In this document: positions 51,348-61,934 of the stretch, piece after piece | Layout of the letters: the number at the start of each line of letters is the position of its first letter | How positions within the stretch are numbered: position 1 is the stretch's first letter | Assembly (NCBI GenBank): GCA_949358305.1 | Contig: OX442315.1 | Coordinates: forward strand, 28,114,427-28,178,426 | Length of the DNA: 64,000 bases | Direction of reading: 5' to 3' | Origin: Strigamia acuminata | Taxonomy: Eukaryota > Arthropoda > Chilopoda > Geophilomorpha > Linotaeniidae | Translations under genes and position numbers: made by a program | The notes under the pieces: model-generated | Databases searched by the model: none | Seen by the model: only the letters and a program-made list of their open reading frames with translations | Told to the model about the DNA's origin: nothing

Positions 51348-52854
51348 GGGAAAAATGCATCCCGCAAACTCTCTATTATCGGCTTTGGGCTTAACACTCG
51401 CGATATGATTACCGATAATTTCACTCAACAACTCGGTAGGCAAACCACGCACGAGTCGGGAGTATCGTTTGAAAATTTACGAGCAGTTGTTGTTTTGTTT
51501 ATAAATTTTCACTTTAAATAACGTCAGAAATTCGCTGAGAACACGTTCCCCACTCATCAATAAAATGTGACCTCATCGATGGATACTGGGTGACTCGTTT
51601 GCGGCACGTGCGGTCTCGTCTTGTGACCAACAACTGAAACAAGCGACCATACGGTTTGTGGACCAAACAAGCAGCGATTACGGCAGCTCTGCTACGCCCA
51701 TAAAGGCAGAGGAGAGCCATAAATCGCGAACAACTAACTGACAGCCCAATAGCAACTGTTTGGAACTCGTGCAATTCCAGCTCGACGAGAAACAAGGCAC
51801 TGAACAAGCAATACAATTATGCAAATGAGACAGAAAATTTACATGTAACAGGTGCCACGCGCAACCCTAGTTCTAAGGAGAAGTAGTAACGACCCTAGAC
51901 GGGGGCCACGAATGTTACTTCTCTCGTTTCTTCAAACACTTGAGAATTACTGCTAACTTAAGTGAATGTGAATAAGCTAATAATTATACAACAGTATACC
52001 CCGTTCTTTCCTTTTTCCATCCACCATCATCTTCAAAACTAAACCAAAACAAAAAAATAAATAAATAAAAAAATTAAATAAAAAAATAAAAATTTCTCAA
52101 TTTCAACAATAATTAGGTGTCTTTAAAAGCGAATATTTATTATTTTATTTTTCACTCGAGCAGAGAAGACAGAGCAATGCATTGTATTTGTTCCATTATC
52201 GAGCAAAGAGAGGAAACACGTGTACCTGAACGAATAAATCTGGATGAGTCGGAGTAAGCGCGTTATCAACACTGGCCCACACACTTCGGTGCCAAGATTG
52301 GCGCCACTGCAGCGCCACTAGTGGTGTAGCCTAACGCCTTCTGATAAAGTCCAAAGCCCCTACTCTCCATACAGCGAAACCTGGCCCGGGTCAACGTTGC
52401 GCATTTCGCGAAACGAACAATCATCTCTTCCTACTTAATCAAGTAAAAGTTTACTCAACGAGAAATTTGTCCGACTTTAACATTTGCAAAAATCGATTCC
52501 AAGTAATTGAAGAATTAAAGCGGTTACTGCAACGAGGTGCAGATATTTCCTGCTTGCTTCCCTCTATCCGAGCTTCGCATCCCGTTATATACGAGCCTTA
52601 CTTTAGTGAATGAAACCAACCGAAGCGCCAATAAAATGTTGCAAAGAAATTAATGGCAACTTGAACGTATATATCGTTATTGAGTGCAAAACTTCAAATC
52701 CCGACTTAGAAAACCACTTTAAATCTAACCTCCCGCATGTAAATAAACAAAAATTCCCATTATTTCATCAAATAAATAATTAAATATTAAATGGACAATA
52801 AATTTGCTCATATTTTCGGATATTGCTTGTTTTTGCTCGTTTCCCAAAACGTGA

Positions 52855-52906
<52 letters not shown>

Positions 52907-54200
52907 TAAGGAAAATATGAAAAAAGAAGAAAAGTATCATCCATGGTTGTTTCTCTCAACTTTCGAACGGTCCGTGTGAAATAAGATAAGGCGTATCTCG
53001 CTCGCCCAGGTGAAAATATTTCAATGGAGAAGGAGGGCGAAGAAATTTTATCGTAGTTGCTGTTGCCCCCCTCTAACATCAAATAGGCTTATCGGGAGCT
53101 GGAGGAGGACGAGGATATTACGACCAGCACAGATTAGTTTTGGAAACTGGCCCACACACACTAAAGTCGTTCCGATCGAAGGACGCCTATTAAGGTTTGT
53201 TGGCATCCTACATTTGCGCTCTTTTTTCCAATAGGCACTTCGCCCTATCAGCATCGTCCACCCTGCACGAAACCAGTGCTAGAGCCAGTGATTTACAAAC
53301 ATTTAAAAGTCAATTAACTCGGCAGCTACCATACTCCGCCTTTTCAAGTCAGGGTTGAACGCTTGTATCGACTAAATACTCATTTTATTACCTCGCAGGA
53401 TGTTCGGAATGGCACAAGTTAAGGACTACAAAGTCTCGCTCTTTATTTCTTTATATTAATTTGCACATTCTGTCTTTAACGAGGCAAATTGTTGCAATTA
53501 ATCATCATTTAACAAAATATCAAATATCAAACCACCTGTCACGGTGAAAATGCTCTTTTCTACTTTATATATATTTTATAATACGGTATATAGACATAAT
53601 AATGGCCTGCAATCATCAAAATCAGGACCCAATTAGTCCTATTAACATTTTAATTTGTCAGCCATCGATTCAAATGTGCATACATGGTGTGCCAACTTGA
53701 ATACTTGATCGTCGCATATTAACACTTAAATCTAGCCTGTATTCTACTTCTCGTTTAATATTAATAAAAAGTAATCAACAAATGAAATAACCAATTCGCG
53801 CCCACATGTATTCCCGAGTGTATTACTGCACAATTGTTAATTAAAAATAAAGATAAAAATAAAAATTTAATCAAACTGGGTTAAACTCATAAGAATCAAT
53901 TGTCGTTTAATTTTGAATTTTAATACCAGATGTCGGATAAATCCATTAATTTTTTAAATATATGCGACATTAACTTGTTATTTCTTTTGCACAGAAAGTT
54001 TCAGCGGGAATTTGGTTTTCACTTATCATTGCGTTTATTGATTAACTTACGGTAGTTTTTGTGTTTATACACTTACTTTTTGTTTGATTGTTGTTTGTGC
54101 CATTGTTCCAAATTCATCGCACAACTAGAAAAACAAATAAATAAATAAATAAATAATGGTGACAGCAACACCATTAAAGTGCAATGATCTGTAGCCAAAG
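51348..54200. other. Non-coding stretch, no gene recognised
   Basis: Open frames here (for example minus 51514-51816) match no family I know and lack splice or start context. An (AAT)n microsatellite lies at 52858-52905. A short inverted repeat (gagaagtagtaac / gttacttctc) lies near 51879-51925. The remainder is AT-rich DNA with nothing I can name. Confidence 0.5.
52858..52905. repeat. (AAT)n microsatellite
   Basis: About 16 uninterrupted trinucleotide copies. Confidence 0.95.
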
Positions 54201-54211
54201 TTAAAATTTAA

Positions 54212-54478
54212 TTACATCGCAGTAGTTTCAGAAGAAAGCTCGGAATCATCTTGCCGATAGATAGCGCTACATGCTGGATTGAAGGCCGACATTATTGGAT
54301 CACTAGAATAATATGCTGACGTGGATTTTTTCTCTCTCGTAGCTCTGATTAACATGGACTGGAATGCACTCATCGTATTTGGGTCCTTTGGACTCTTTTT
54401 GAGGAAGTACCATGATTTATTTACTTGTGAAAACTCCTGCATCGACAAGACGACACCTCGCTCAACCAAGGTCAACAC
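54212..54478 (-). CDS. Unrecognised ORF, possible 3'-terminal exon
   Basis: The frame stays open on the minus strand from about 54510 to the stop at 54212 and reads like real protein (QEFSQVNKSWYFLKKSPKDP, ending SELSSETTAM). I do not recognise a family. The apparent first residue at 54478 is GTG, so translation does not start there. An internal ATG exists, or the segment is a terminal exon with an acceptor-like ag just upstream. It is divergent from the THAP gene 90 bp away. It may be a gene fragment or a transposon remnant. Confidence 0.35.
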   Translation of the reverse strand: MLTLVERGVVLSMQEFSQVNKSWYFLKKSPKDPNTMSAFQSMLIRATREKKSTSAYYSSDPIMSAFNPACSAIYRQDDSELSSETTAM

Positions 54479-54568
54479 TGGATGATGAAGGCATACAATA
54501 TGGAATGGTAATCTTAATTCTCACTAGGTGCCACTATAGTCATTCATATTTATCTTTTTGTTTTTATT

Positions 54569-55886
54569 ATGGCAGTGTATAAATACTCAAATTCACGCAA
54601 AACACTAAGAAAATGGAAAAACCAAATTTGTAAAGAGCATTCTTCGATCATTCACCAAGATTGTCCTTGTTTATTACCATTCGGTCTTAACCGGTTTCCA
54701 CAACAACCACACTTAAAAAAGGAATGGCTCACTGCCTTAAACAGGAAGGACTTTAAACTTTGTGCATCTGGTGCTGTATGTTACCAAAGTGCGAAATAGT
54801 TTTTATTTTAATGCATTATAATATTTTCAGGTGTGCTCCCTGCATTTTTTAGACGGAATGCCAACGAAACAAAATCCAGTGCCGAGGTTATCACTGGGAT
54901 ACACATACAAGGTAAATTTAATTTTTAATTTTTAATTTTTTAAATTAAAATTAACTCAATTTTTTAATTTTTTTTTATACAGGGTGTCTCGCCGAACACC
55001 TACCAGGTGAATTATTTCGTAATCATGTTAATTCAAAAAAACTTTTGATCATGAATTTATGTAAACGACATGTGACGAATTCAAAGAAACATGTTAAATT
55101 CATGTGACATTGTTGCATCACTGTTTTGCAACTCGTAACTTTTAAACCAACAATGCTACGCAAAAAATGTCAATTGCAAAGTTGTAGAGGACCATCTAAT
55201 TAGTCTAGAACTGTTCTTAAAAAAATTATCTCTTACTGAAAAGTTTTGAGAAAAAAAGGTTTGAAATGTTAGTCTACTCAGCTTTGTAACCTAAAACTAT
55301 CATGTGGAATGTATTTCCAAAATAAATTATTTCCTTTCTTTTGTGTTTCCTCTCTTCTACTTACAAGTATGACCCAATAAAGTGTCCTAATTGAGGATTA
55401 GCTTGGTTGTCTCAATAGTTTTAGGTTACAAAGCTGAGTTACAAAGCTGAGTAGACCAATGTTTCAAACCTTTTTTTCTCAAAACTTTTCAGTAAGAAAT
55501 AATTTTTTTAAGAACAGTTCTAGACTAATTAGATGATCCTCTACAACTTTGCAATTGACATTTTTTTCGTAGCATTGTTAATTTAAAAGTTACGAGTTGC
55601 AAAACAGTGATTCAACAATGTCACATGAATTTAACATGTTTCATTGAATTCGTCACATGTCATTTACTTAAATTCATAATCAAAAGTTTTTTTGAATTAA
55701 CATGATTATGAAATAATTCACCTGGTAGGTGTTCGGCGAGACACCCTGTAGATAACAGAAGGTATAAGAAAATTAATCAAAAATATTTGTCCTCAGAAGC
55801 CTAAAAAACGACGCAAAGCTCAGCAAATATCATCATTAGAAAATACTTTGCATCTATCAACAAATAATCAACTGGAGGCGCAATAA
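54569..55886 (+). CDS. Small THAP-type zinc-finger protein (three exons)
   Basis: Predicted DNA-binding protein of 125 aa with little beyond one THAP-like domain. Exons are 54569-54775, 54831-54911 and 55797-55886, all phase 0 with GT-AG borders. Exon 1 carries CPCLLPFGLNRFP and LKKEWLTALNRKDF, the THAP Cys/Phe-Pro/Trp core. Exon 2 starts VCSLHF, giving the C-x2-H zinc ligands, then DGMPTKQNPVPRLSLGY, a block seen in THAP proteins related to transposons. Exon 3 gives a basic KPKKRRK nuclear-signal-like patch and the stop. Intron 2 is enlarged by a 769-bp inverted-repeat element. Zinc ligand spacing at the N-terminal side is atypical, so I call it THAP-like. It may be a domesticated transposase fragment. 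Confidence 0.65.
54980..55748. mobile_element. Long-inverted-repeat DNA element 2 (TA target) in THAP intron 2
   Basis: A 769-bp element with ends CAGGGTGTCTCGCCGAACAC and their inverse, flanked by TA on both sides. The arms run nearly to the centre, so it is a foldback element without coding capacity. The duplicated locus at about 57805 lacks it (tcatagataatagaagg), giving an empty site that confirms both ends and the TA target. Its inner arms match element 1 (47814-49084), although the outer ends differ. Confidence 0.9.
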
Positions 55887-56224
55887 CACAAAGTTCAGAT
55901 ACCACCCAAAATGCAAACCATTTATTATGCAAAAATTAAGGTTATCTAACAATTTGGTTTAAAATTTAAATTAAAGCAAGAATTAATTACTATTATTTCA
56001 TTTTACTGTAGGATCTTAAAAATAAACAATTATTAATCTGCTGCACAAATTTTCAATTATTTGTACAATAATATTTATCAGAATTACGTGGCTCCCATTA
56101 AGTATATCAACCATACAATTTATCCATGATTTTAGAACACATTAACAGTTTTACTTTTTTCTTAATTTTCATTACAAGCAAACATGTACCAATTTACGTA
56201 TTTTGTATTTCAAGCCAGTTGGAA

Positions 56225-56872
56225 TTAATAACGTCGTTTCTTTTCTTTTTCGCGATTATCATCCGAACTACCAAATATATAGTAGGCAGCACCCAGTAAT
56301 GCAGCAGCACCAACAGCAACCGCACCCACAGTCGCCACAGTCTCTACAGTGTCAACTTGATCGCTCACATGTTGGTCGTATCTTCGGTCATTAACAAAAT
56401 GTTCGCAATTGTTTCTTCGTAGATCGTATGATGGTGCGTATTCTCGATTCTTGTAGGCTTCAACAGCTTTTTCCGCGACTTGCATTTGAGGCTTCCATTT
56501 CTTATCCATCGAGTTGTTTATGATGACTATACCTCCGAGCTTCATCACATCTTCGACCGAATCAATTCGAATTTCACCATGACTGTCTCCCAGCATTTTG
56601 TCAACCAGATAGCCCACTTGCATTGCCTGTTGCTTGGTGTACGTGCAATCCAATTCTTTCAAAGATACACTTATATTAAACAGATGATAATTATCCACGT
56701 TACCTGACACGGTCAGATGAACTACACAATGTTTGATGCTTTTGTATTGGCCAACATAGACCCCAAAATGTGAATAATACCACCCGCGAGGAAATTCCAG
56801 GATATCTCCCGGTTTAACCTGACAGTAAAACTGGAAAAGTTGGTCTCGAGTGTATTTCTTAGAGGCGGCCAT
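56225..56872 (-). CDS. LRAT/PLAAT-like NC-domain acyltransferase or phospholipase, copy 1
   Basis: Predicted thiol acyltransferase/phospholipase of the LRAT-PLAAT (H-rev107) group, 215 aa, one coding exon. VKPGDILEFPRGW opens the domain. The His-His-Cys triad is H35 (SHFGVYVG), H52 (VVHL) and C156 (NNCEHFVNDRRY). Residues 176-200 form an Ala/Val-rich membrane helix followed by a charged tail, as in PLAAT proteins anchored to organelle membranes. The protein is longer than PLAAT3 (about 160 aa) owing to an insert between the His and Cys blocks. A 5' UTR exon ends at 57022 (TAATTCG|gtaagt) and joins an acceptor before 56900. One oddity is a duplicated tyrosine just before H35 (WYYSHF) that copy 2 lacks. 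Confidence 0.85.
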   Translation of the reverse strand: MAASKKYTRDQLFQFYCQVKPGDILEFPRGWYYSHFGVYVGQYKSIKHCVVHLTVSGNVDNYHLFNISVSLKELDCTYTKQQAMQVGYLVDKMLGDSHGEIRIDSVEDVMKLGGIVIINNSMDKKWKPQMQVAEKAVEAYKNREYAPSYDLRRNNCEHFVNDRRYDQHVSDQVDTVETVATVGAVAVGAAALLGAAYYIFGSSDDNREKEKKRRY

Positions 56873-57596
56873 CGTGTGTTGAATAACTAGCTTAATTTAG
56901 ACTGGAAATGATATATTTAAAAAAAAGTTTATGTAGAAAAAGTAAGCTAGTCGTTTTACATGAGATGTAGTATGCAAAATTGCAAATAGTGAAGAAAAGA
57001 TTATTTTTTTTAGTTACTTACCGAATTAAAACAAACATGTCGTTTTCAACTTCTCTCGTATAGTTAAAAACTGAACTAAATCGAAACCAAAGATTGTTAT
57101 CTTAATTGTCAACGGGGTTTCCCCTGCAGGTTTGTGACGATTCTACCATTGGCTGAAATGCATTAGCCTTAAAGATAAACTTAACCTACGCGAGATAAGC
57201 TAAACTATGTGCGCTAAGTGAAATACAACTGAATAATACAAACTTACAATTACGTGGATCATGATTATGTTTATTACAAAGTAAAACTGGGTTCTGGGTT
57301 CTGGGTCTGGGCACGTGTAAAACGGCGGCATAGTCTGCCTGGTTGAGAATCCAGGTGGGTCAAGGGATAGGGCTGGCTTCGCGGCATCGTCACAATACCA
57401 TTAGGTGGCCGTATTCGGCCACGTGTCAAGAATGCACGAGGATGCGAAGAATCCTCCGCATTTACCGAGATTTAAACCATCGATTATTCAATCGATGGAA
57501 ATGTGATTCGAACATTACTAACTTTGCTGGTATTTCATATTTGCTGTTGCCATAGCAACGCCTCGTGTTTCAAAAATGACTCCCTCCAAAACAACC

Positions 57597-57958
57597 GCAT
57601 CCGGTGCTGTAGGTTACCGAAAAGTGCGAAATAATTTTTATTTTAATGCATTATAATATCTTCATGTTTGCTCCCTGAATATTTTAGACAGAATGCCAAC
57701 GAAAGAAAATCCAGTGCCAAGGTTATCACTGGTATATTCATACTTGGTAAATTTAATTTTTAATTTTTAAAATTAAAATTAACTCAATTTTTTAATTTTT
57801 TTCATAGATAATAGAAGGAAAAAGAAAATTAATCAAAAATATTTGTCCTCAGAAGCCTAAACAATGAGGCAAAGCTCAGCAAATATCATCATGAGAAAAT
57901 ACTTCGCATCCATCAACAAATAATCAACTGGGACAATCTAATTGTAATGGAGGCGCAA
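57597..57958 (+). pseudogene. Decayed THAP gene copy
   Basis: Right-hand copy of the THAP gene. It begins at the end of exon 1, so the domain's N-terminal half is missing. The exon 2 acceptor is destroyed (tttcaggtg in the intact gene, cttcatgttt here). The zinc-ligand His codon CAT has become AAT, and exon 3 has an early TGA after three codons. Intron 2 lacks the 769-bp element. Confidence 0.85.
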
Positions 57959-58300
57959 TAACTCAAAATTCAAATACCACCCAAAATGCAAACCATTTAT
58001 TAAGCAAAAAACAAGGTTATCTAACAATTTGGTTTAAAATTAAAATTAAAGCAAGAATTAATTACTATTATTTCATTTTACTGTAGGTAACCTTAAAAAT
58101 AAAAATTATTAATCTGCTGCACACATTTTCAATTATTTTTCCAATAACATTTATCAGAATTACTTGGCTCCCATTAAGTTTTTCAGCCATACAATTTATC
58201 CACGATTATAGAACACATTAACAGTTTTACTTTTTTCTTAATTTTCATTACAAGCAAACATGTACCAATTTACGTATTTTGTATTTCAAGCCAATTGGAA

Positions 58301-58948
58301 TTAATAACGTCGTTTCTTTTCTTTTTCGCGATTATCATCCGAACTACCAAATAAGTAGTAGGCAGCACCTAGTAAAGCAGCAGCACCAACAGCAACTGCA
58401 CCCACAGTCGCAGCAGTCTGTACAGTGTCAACTTGATCGCTCACATGTTGGTCGTATCTTCGGTCATTAACAAAATGTTCGCAATTGTTTCTTCGTAGAT
58501 CGTATGGTGGTGCGTATTCTCGATTCTCGTAGGCTTCAACAGCTTTTTCCGCGACTTGCATTTGAGGCTTCCATTTCTTATCCGTCGAGTTGTTTATGAT
58601 GACTATACCTCCGAGCTTCATCACTTCTTCGACCGAATCAATTCGAATTTCACCGTGACTGTCTCCCAGCATTTTGTCAACCAGATAGCCTACTTGCATT
58701 GCCTGTTGCTTGGTGTATGTGCAATCCAATTCTTTCAAAGATACACTTATATTAAACAGATGATAATTATCCACGTTACCTGACACGGTCAGATGAACTA
58801 CACAATGTTTGATGTTTTTGTATTGGCCAACGTAGACCCCAAAATGTGAATACCACCCGCGAGGAAATTCCAGGATATCTCCTGGTTTAACCTCACAGTA
58901 AAACTCGAAAAGTTGGTCTCGAGTGTATTTCTTAGAGGCGGCCATCAT
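58301..58948 (-). CDS. LRAT/PLAAT-like NC-domain acyltransferase or phospholipase, copy 2
   Basis: Tandem paralogue of the gene at 56225-56872, nearly identical and also 215 aa. The protein starts MMAASKK because of an extra ATG; translation could use either. H35, H52 and C156 are kept, as is the C-terminal membrane helix. It has the single-tyrosine WYSHFG form. Substitutions against copy 1 are few and mostly mild (for example Q to E twice near the N-terminus), so both copies look functional. The 5' UTR exon and its donor are conserved (edge 59093), with the acceptor before 58974. Confidence 0.85.
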   Translation of the reverse strand: MMAASKKYTRDQLFEFYCEVKPGDILEFPRGWYSHFGVYVGQYKNIKHCVVHLTVSGNVDNYHLFNISVSLKELDCTYTKQQAMQVGYLVDKMLGDSHGEIRIDSVEEVMKLGGIVIINNSTDKKWKPQMQVAEKAVEAYENREYAPPYDLRRNNCEHFVNDRRYDQHVSDQVDTVQTAATVGAVAVGAAALLGAAYYLFGSSDDNREKEKKRRY

Positions 58949-59166
58949 GTGTTGAGTAACTAGCTAAATTTAGACTGGAATGATATATTTAAAAAAAAGT
59001 TTATGTAGAAAAAGTAAGCCAGTCATTTTACATGAGATGTAGCATGCAAAATTGCAAATAATGAAGAAAAGATTATTTTTTTGGTTACTTACCGAATTAA
59101 AACAAACGTGAGGTTTTAAACTTTTCTTGTGCAGTTATCTTAATTGTCAACGGGGTTTCCCCTGCA

Positions 59167-59743
59167 GCTTACACGGCCAGCGGAGATACAGGTGGCATAC
59201 AGGTGGCATTCTGGTTGCACAACTCAACTGGGTGAGGATGTGAAAACGAGAGCCAACGCAAACATACACGTACTGAGAAAAAAATTTTGATAATAGTTTA
59301 AATACAGACGTATTTTTATAGACGTGTATTTTTATAACTGGCTGAATTACATTTTCCATTTGAATGAAAATCATCTTTTAATTTTTGTGTACGGTATAAA
59401 GTTTTTTTTTATGTTTTAAATATTTTTATTCCCGTAACCTTTATACCGGTAGAGGTCTTTTTTCATTAACAAGGCAATAATATATTTGTATCTATGATGC
59501 CATTTTTCAACCAAATAATACATAATTCTAGAAACAATGTGATAATATTAAACCATTTAAGACATCAATAACAATTGTAATTAAATATGTAGTACACACG
59601 ATAAATAATAATAACAAATAGATTTATTTTCCAAATCGGGAGGGTGTCCCGATAAGCCAGAGGCCTACAGGGAGGGTCACTCCAGGAAACAAAACCAAAT
59701 CGAACAAAGGAAATAAATACAGTGATTAAAGAAAGTAAAACAA
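59167..59743. other. AT-rich spacer, nothing recognised
   Basis: Between the duplicated block and the Tigger fragment. No gene, and no clear second end of the Tigger element. Confidence 0.5.
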
Positions 59744-60404
59744 TCATAAACAAACGATCTTGGTACGATGCATGAATCGGTCGCACCACCCATTCGAAGC
59801 TAGAAAAGATGAAATGCCTGGTGTGTCCTTACATTCACCTTTCGCCAGTTGTAGAGCTCGCAAACGAATAGAATTCCGTGTTATTATGATGCCATCTTTA
59901 CGTTGCGCCATAACCCAGTTGCTTAACACATTTTCTAGTTGAGGAAAGGAAGCCTCAGCTCCACGCTGGGCACGTTTCGTTTTGGGCAGTTGTTGCAGTG
60001 AATCTTTCTGTTTACGCCAACGCCGAACATTACTTTCTCCCACGCCAAATTCTCTCGCAGCAGCACAGTTATTATTATTTTCTGCAAATATCACGACACG
60101 TAATTTAAATCCCGCTTCAAAAGAAAAACGCTTTCGTTTCGCTTGGATACTTTTCACGATTGGTTGGATTCTTGGATTCTTGCAAGACATTATTGGATTG
60201 TTGGATTGTCGTTGGATGGTTGGATTGTCGGTTCTTTGGATGGTTTTGGCCTGCCGGTTGGTCTTTTATATACAAAAATGTAACGAACGTAGTACTTACG
60301 TTACATTGTTACATTTTTTTATATACGCGCATATAAGCCGACCCCCCCAATTAGAGGTCCGAATTTTGAAATAAATTTTTCGGTTTATACCCAGGGATAT
60401 ACGG
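59744..60404 (-). mobile_element. Truncated Tigger/pogo-type element with DNA-binding half of its transposase
   Basis: On the minus strand the element begins at 60404 with CCGTATATCCCTGGG preceded by TA, the same first eight bases as the nested element at 48386. An ORF from 60190 to 59744 (148 aa) has KRKRFSFEAGFKLRVVIFAE, the NNCAAAREFGVGESNVRRW helix-turn-helix and a CENPB-type second helix-turn-helix ending near NGWCDRFMHR. It then stops, with no DDE catalytic domain. I could not find the opposite inverted end, so the element is truncated or an internal-deletion derivative. Confidence 0.75.
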
Positions 60405-60545
60405 TAAGCAGGACGTCCCCAAAAACATACACTGAGGTCCTTCAAACAACAAAAAATGTCAGTAGTTAATACAATTAAGAAGAAAAATCAGTAAACTATA
60501 AAAGTATCAATATGTATGTGTGTAGTTTATCACTTAGCATGGTCA

Positions 60546-60585
60546 TAGCCCAATAGGCAGGGTGCCTGTCTGGGGATTCGACCAA
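60546..60585 (+). promoter_or_regulatory. Pol III-like A/B boxes, possible SINE head
   Basis: TAGCCCAATAG (60546-60556) fits the A-box consensus, and GATTCGACCAA (60575-60585) fits 9 of 11 B-box positions. The spacing is short, so this is a weak candidate for a tRNA-derived SINE or tRNA relic. Confidence 0.25.
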
Positions 60586-60694
60586 GCAAGCCGCAATCTT
60601 AATTTTTCGACAATTGGCATTAATAACGCCAAGTGGGGGTGCAACTGAACAAGAGGAGGTGCAAGGCACCCAAGCAGCAGGGCCGAGGGGGCGG

Positions 60695-60802
60695 CAGAGC
60701 CTCAAAATAACTTCCATATGGGAACTCCAGGATGTCTCCTGGTGTAACCACTTCATAGAGCTGGAAAAGGGTGGCTCGGATGAAACGTTATGACAGAGCC
60801 AT
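60695..60802 (-). pseudogene. Third LRAT-like copy, 5' fragment only
   Basis: From the ATG at 60802 the minus strand aligns with the start of the two LRAT genes: ATGGCT..., then CTTTTCCAGCTCTATGAAG, then GGAGACATCCTGGAGTTCCC encoding PGDILEFP. A stop falls at the fifth codon and the frame shifts before the His block. The upstream flank also resembles the other two copies (tctagctaaatctagac; tttacatgagat). It is a relic of an older duplication. Confidence 0.7.
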
Positions 60803-60880
60803 CAGTTCTAGCTAAATCTAGACAGCAATAATAATAAAAACAAAATTATATAAATCAATATACTGTATAGTGTATTAACT

Positions 60881-61805
60881 TTACATGAGATTAAAATAAA
60901 GTTTGTATATCTTCTTTTGCAGTTACTAACTTGTAAGTTTGTGTTTGGTTCGGTAAACTGAAACTGAACTGGCTTAAAACTCAACTGATTTTTTTCCTGA
61001 ACTGATTTGGTTTGAAAATAACGAACCCAAATCCGAACCGAAGTGAAATCAAACTGAAAATTTAGGTTGGAAATTTTTTTTTTAAAAACGCCCTGAAATT
61101 AGGATTAAATTATGACTAAAATTCAAAAAAATCTATGGAATGGGCAGCAAGCGGTCATCCATTGGTTCAGACGCTCTTTTGCATATTGCGCATCGAGTCC
61201 GTGTCTCCATGTCCAGGTCGTCACCCAGAGACACGAATTCGATCAAAGACATCCAAAAATCTTTCTTCTTCACACTTTTGCTCACATCTTGCTTTATCAT
61301 TTTGGCCAAGTGGCCAAACCTAATAACTCGTTCAACCTTGGTATATCTGAAGCTCTCTACCGGTAGGCGTAGTGTAACTTCGGGGCCCCAAAGTTGGCTT
61401 TCCGGTCTTGGTCCCTTTTGCAGCCTGTTTCGGGGCCCAAATTGAAAACAAAAATTCGAAAAAAAACTTGTATTAAATGTTAGGAGCATCGGAGCAAAAA
61501 CTTATCCTCTTTTCCATTTTATGAACAAATTCACTGTTTAGGTTCTTAAATGTACAAGCTCAAAATCTGAACCAAAAATAATTCAGGTTTGCACTATTTC
61601 AAACACGAATTGGTTCAGAAAATATGCATGGGTACACCGGGACAGGGTCAGGACTTATTACATACATATCATCTGTAATTGTATAAACTTCCCTACATAG
61701 TTGTCGTTGCACGTTGCCCGGCACCCGTCTAAGAAAATGGTGACGTTATTTTCACGTTACTGATTCAATTTTCTCGAACGTCCAATCGACGAAACCTTTA
61801 GGTAC
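60881..61805. other. Intergenic DNA with an unassigned open frame
   Basis: A minus-strand frame at 61133-61489 includes a stretch that reads like protein (RFGHLAKMIKQDVSKSVKKK), but I cannot assign it. Overlapping plus-strand frames are equally long. It may be a fragment of an old gene or of a repeat. Confidence 0.3.
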
Positions 61806-61812
61806 TATAAAA
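61806..61812 (+). promoter_or_regulatory. TATA box of the PABPN1-like gene
   Basis: TATAAAA lies 123 bp upstream of the chosen ATG at 61935. A start about 30 bp downstream falls near 61836, which argues against the upstream in-frame ATG at 61830. Confidence 0.5.
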
Positions 61813-61934
61813 CACTAAGTTATCTTAGAGTGAACACATTTGGGATTTGTTCAAGCGTGACCAAAGACATCCTCCTACTCCTATACACTATTATTTTACA
61901 TTCTTACTTTCAAATCAACATTAAATTCGCTATC

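Larger units (their letters stand above)
54763..57129. repeat. Segmental duplication, left unit (THAP 3' part plus LRAT gene)
   Basis: Matches 57597-59166 in the same order and orientation, from the end of THAP exon 1 to the shared phrase gtttcccctgcag. Apart from the 769-bp element in the left copy, the two units are almost the same length (about 1.59 and 1.57 kb). Confidence 0.85.
57597..59166. repeat. Segmental duplication, right unit
   Basis: Counterpart of 54763-57129, separated from it by 467 bp of unrelated sequence. It carries an intact LRAT gene and the THAP pseudogene. Confidence 0.85.

Noticed and set aside
51514-51816. 100-aa minus-strand frame next to the right direct repeat
   Set aside because: No domain recognised, and no start or splice context.
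61133-61489. 118-aa minus-strand frame
   Set aside because: Part of it looks protein-like, but both strands are open over similar lengths and no family could be named; left unassigned.
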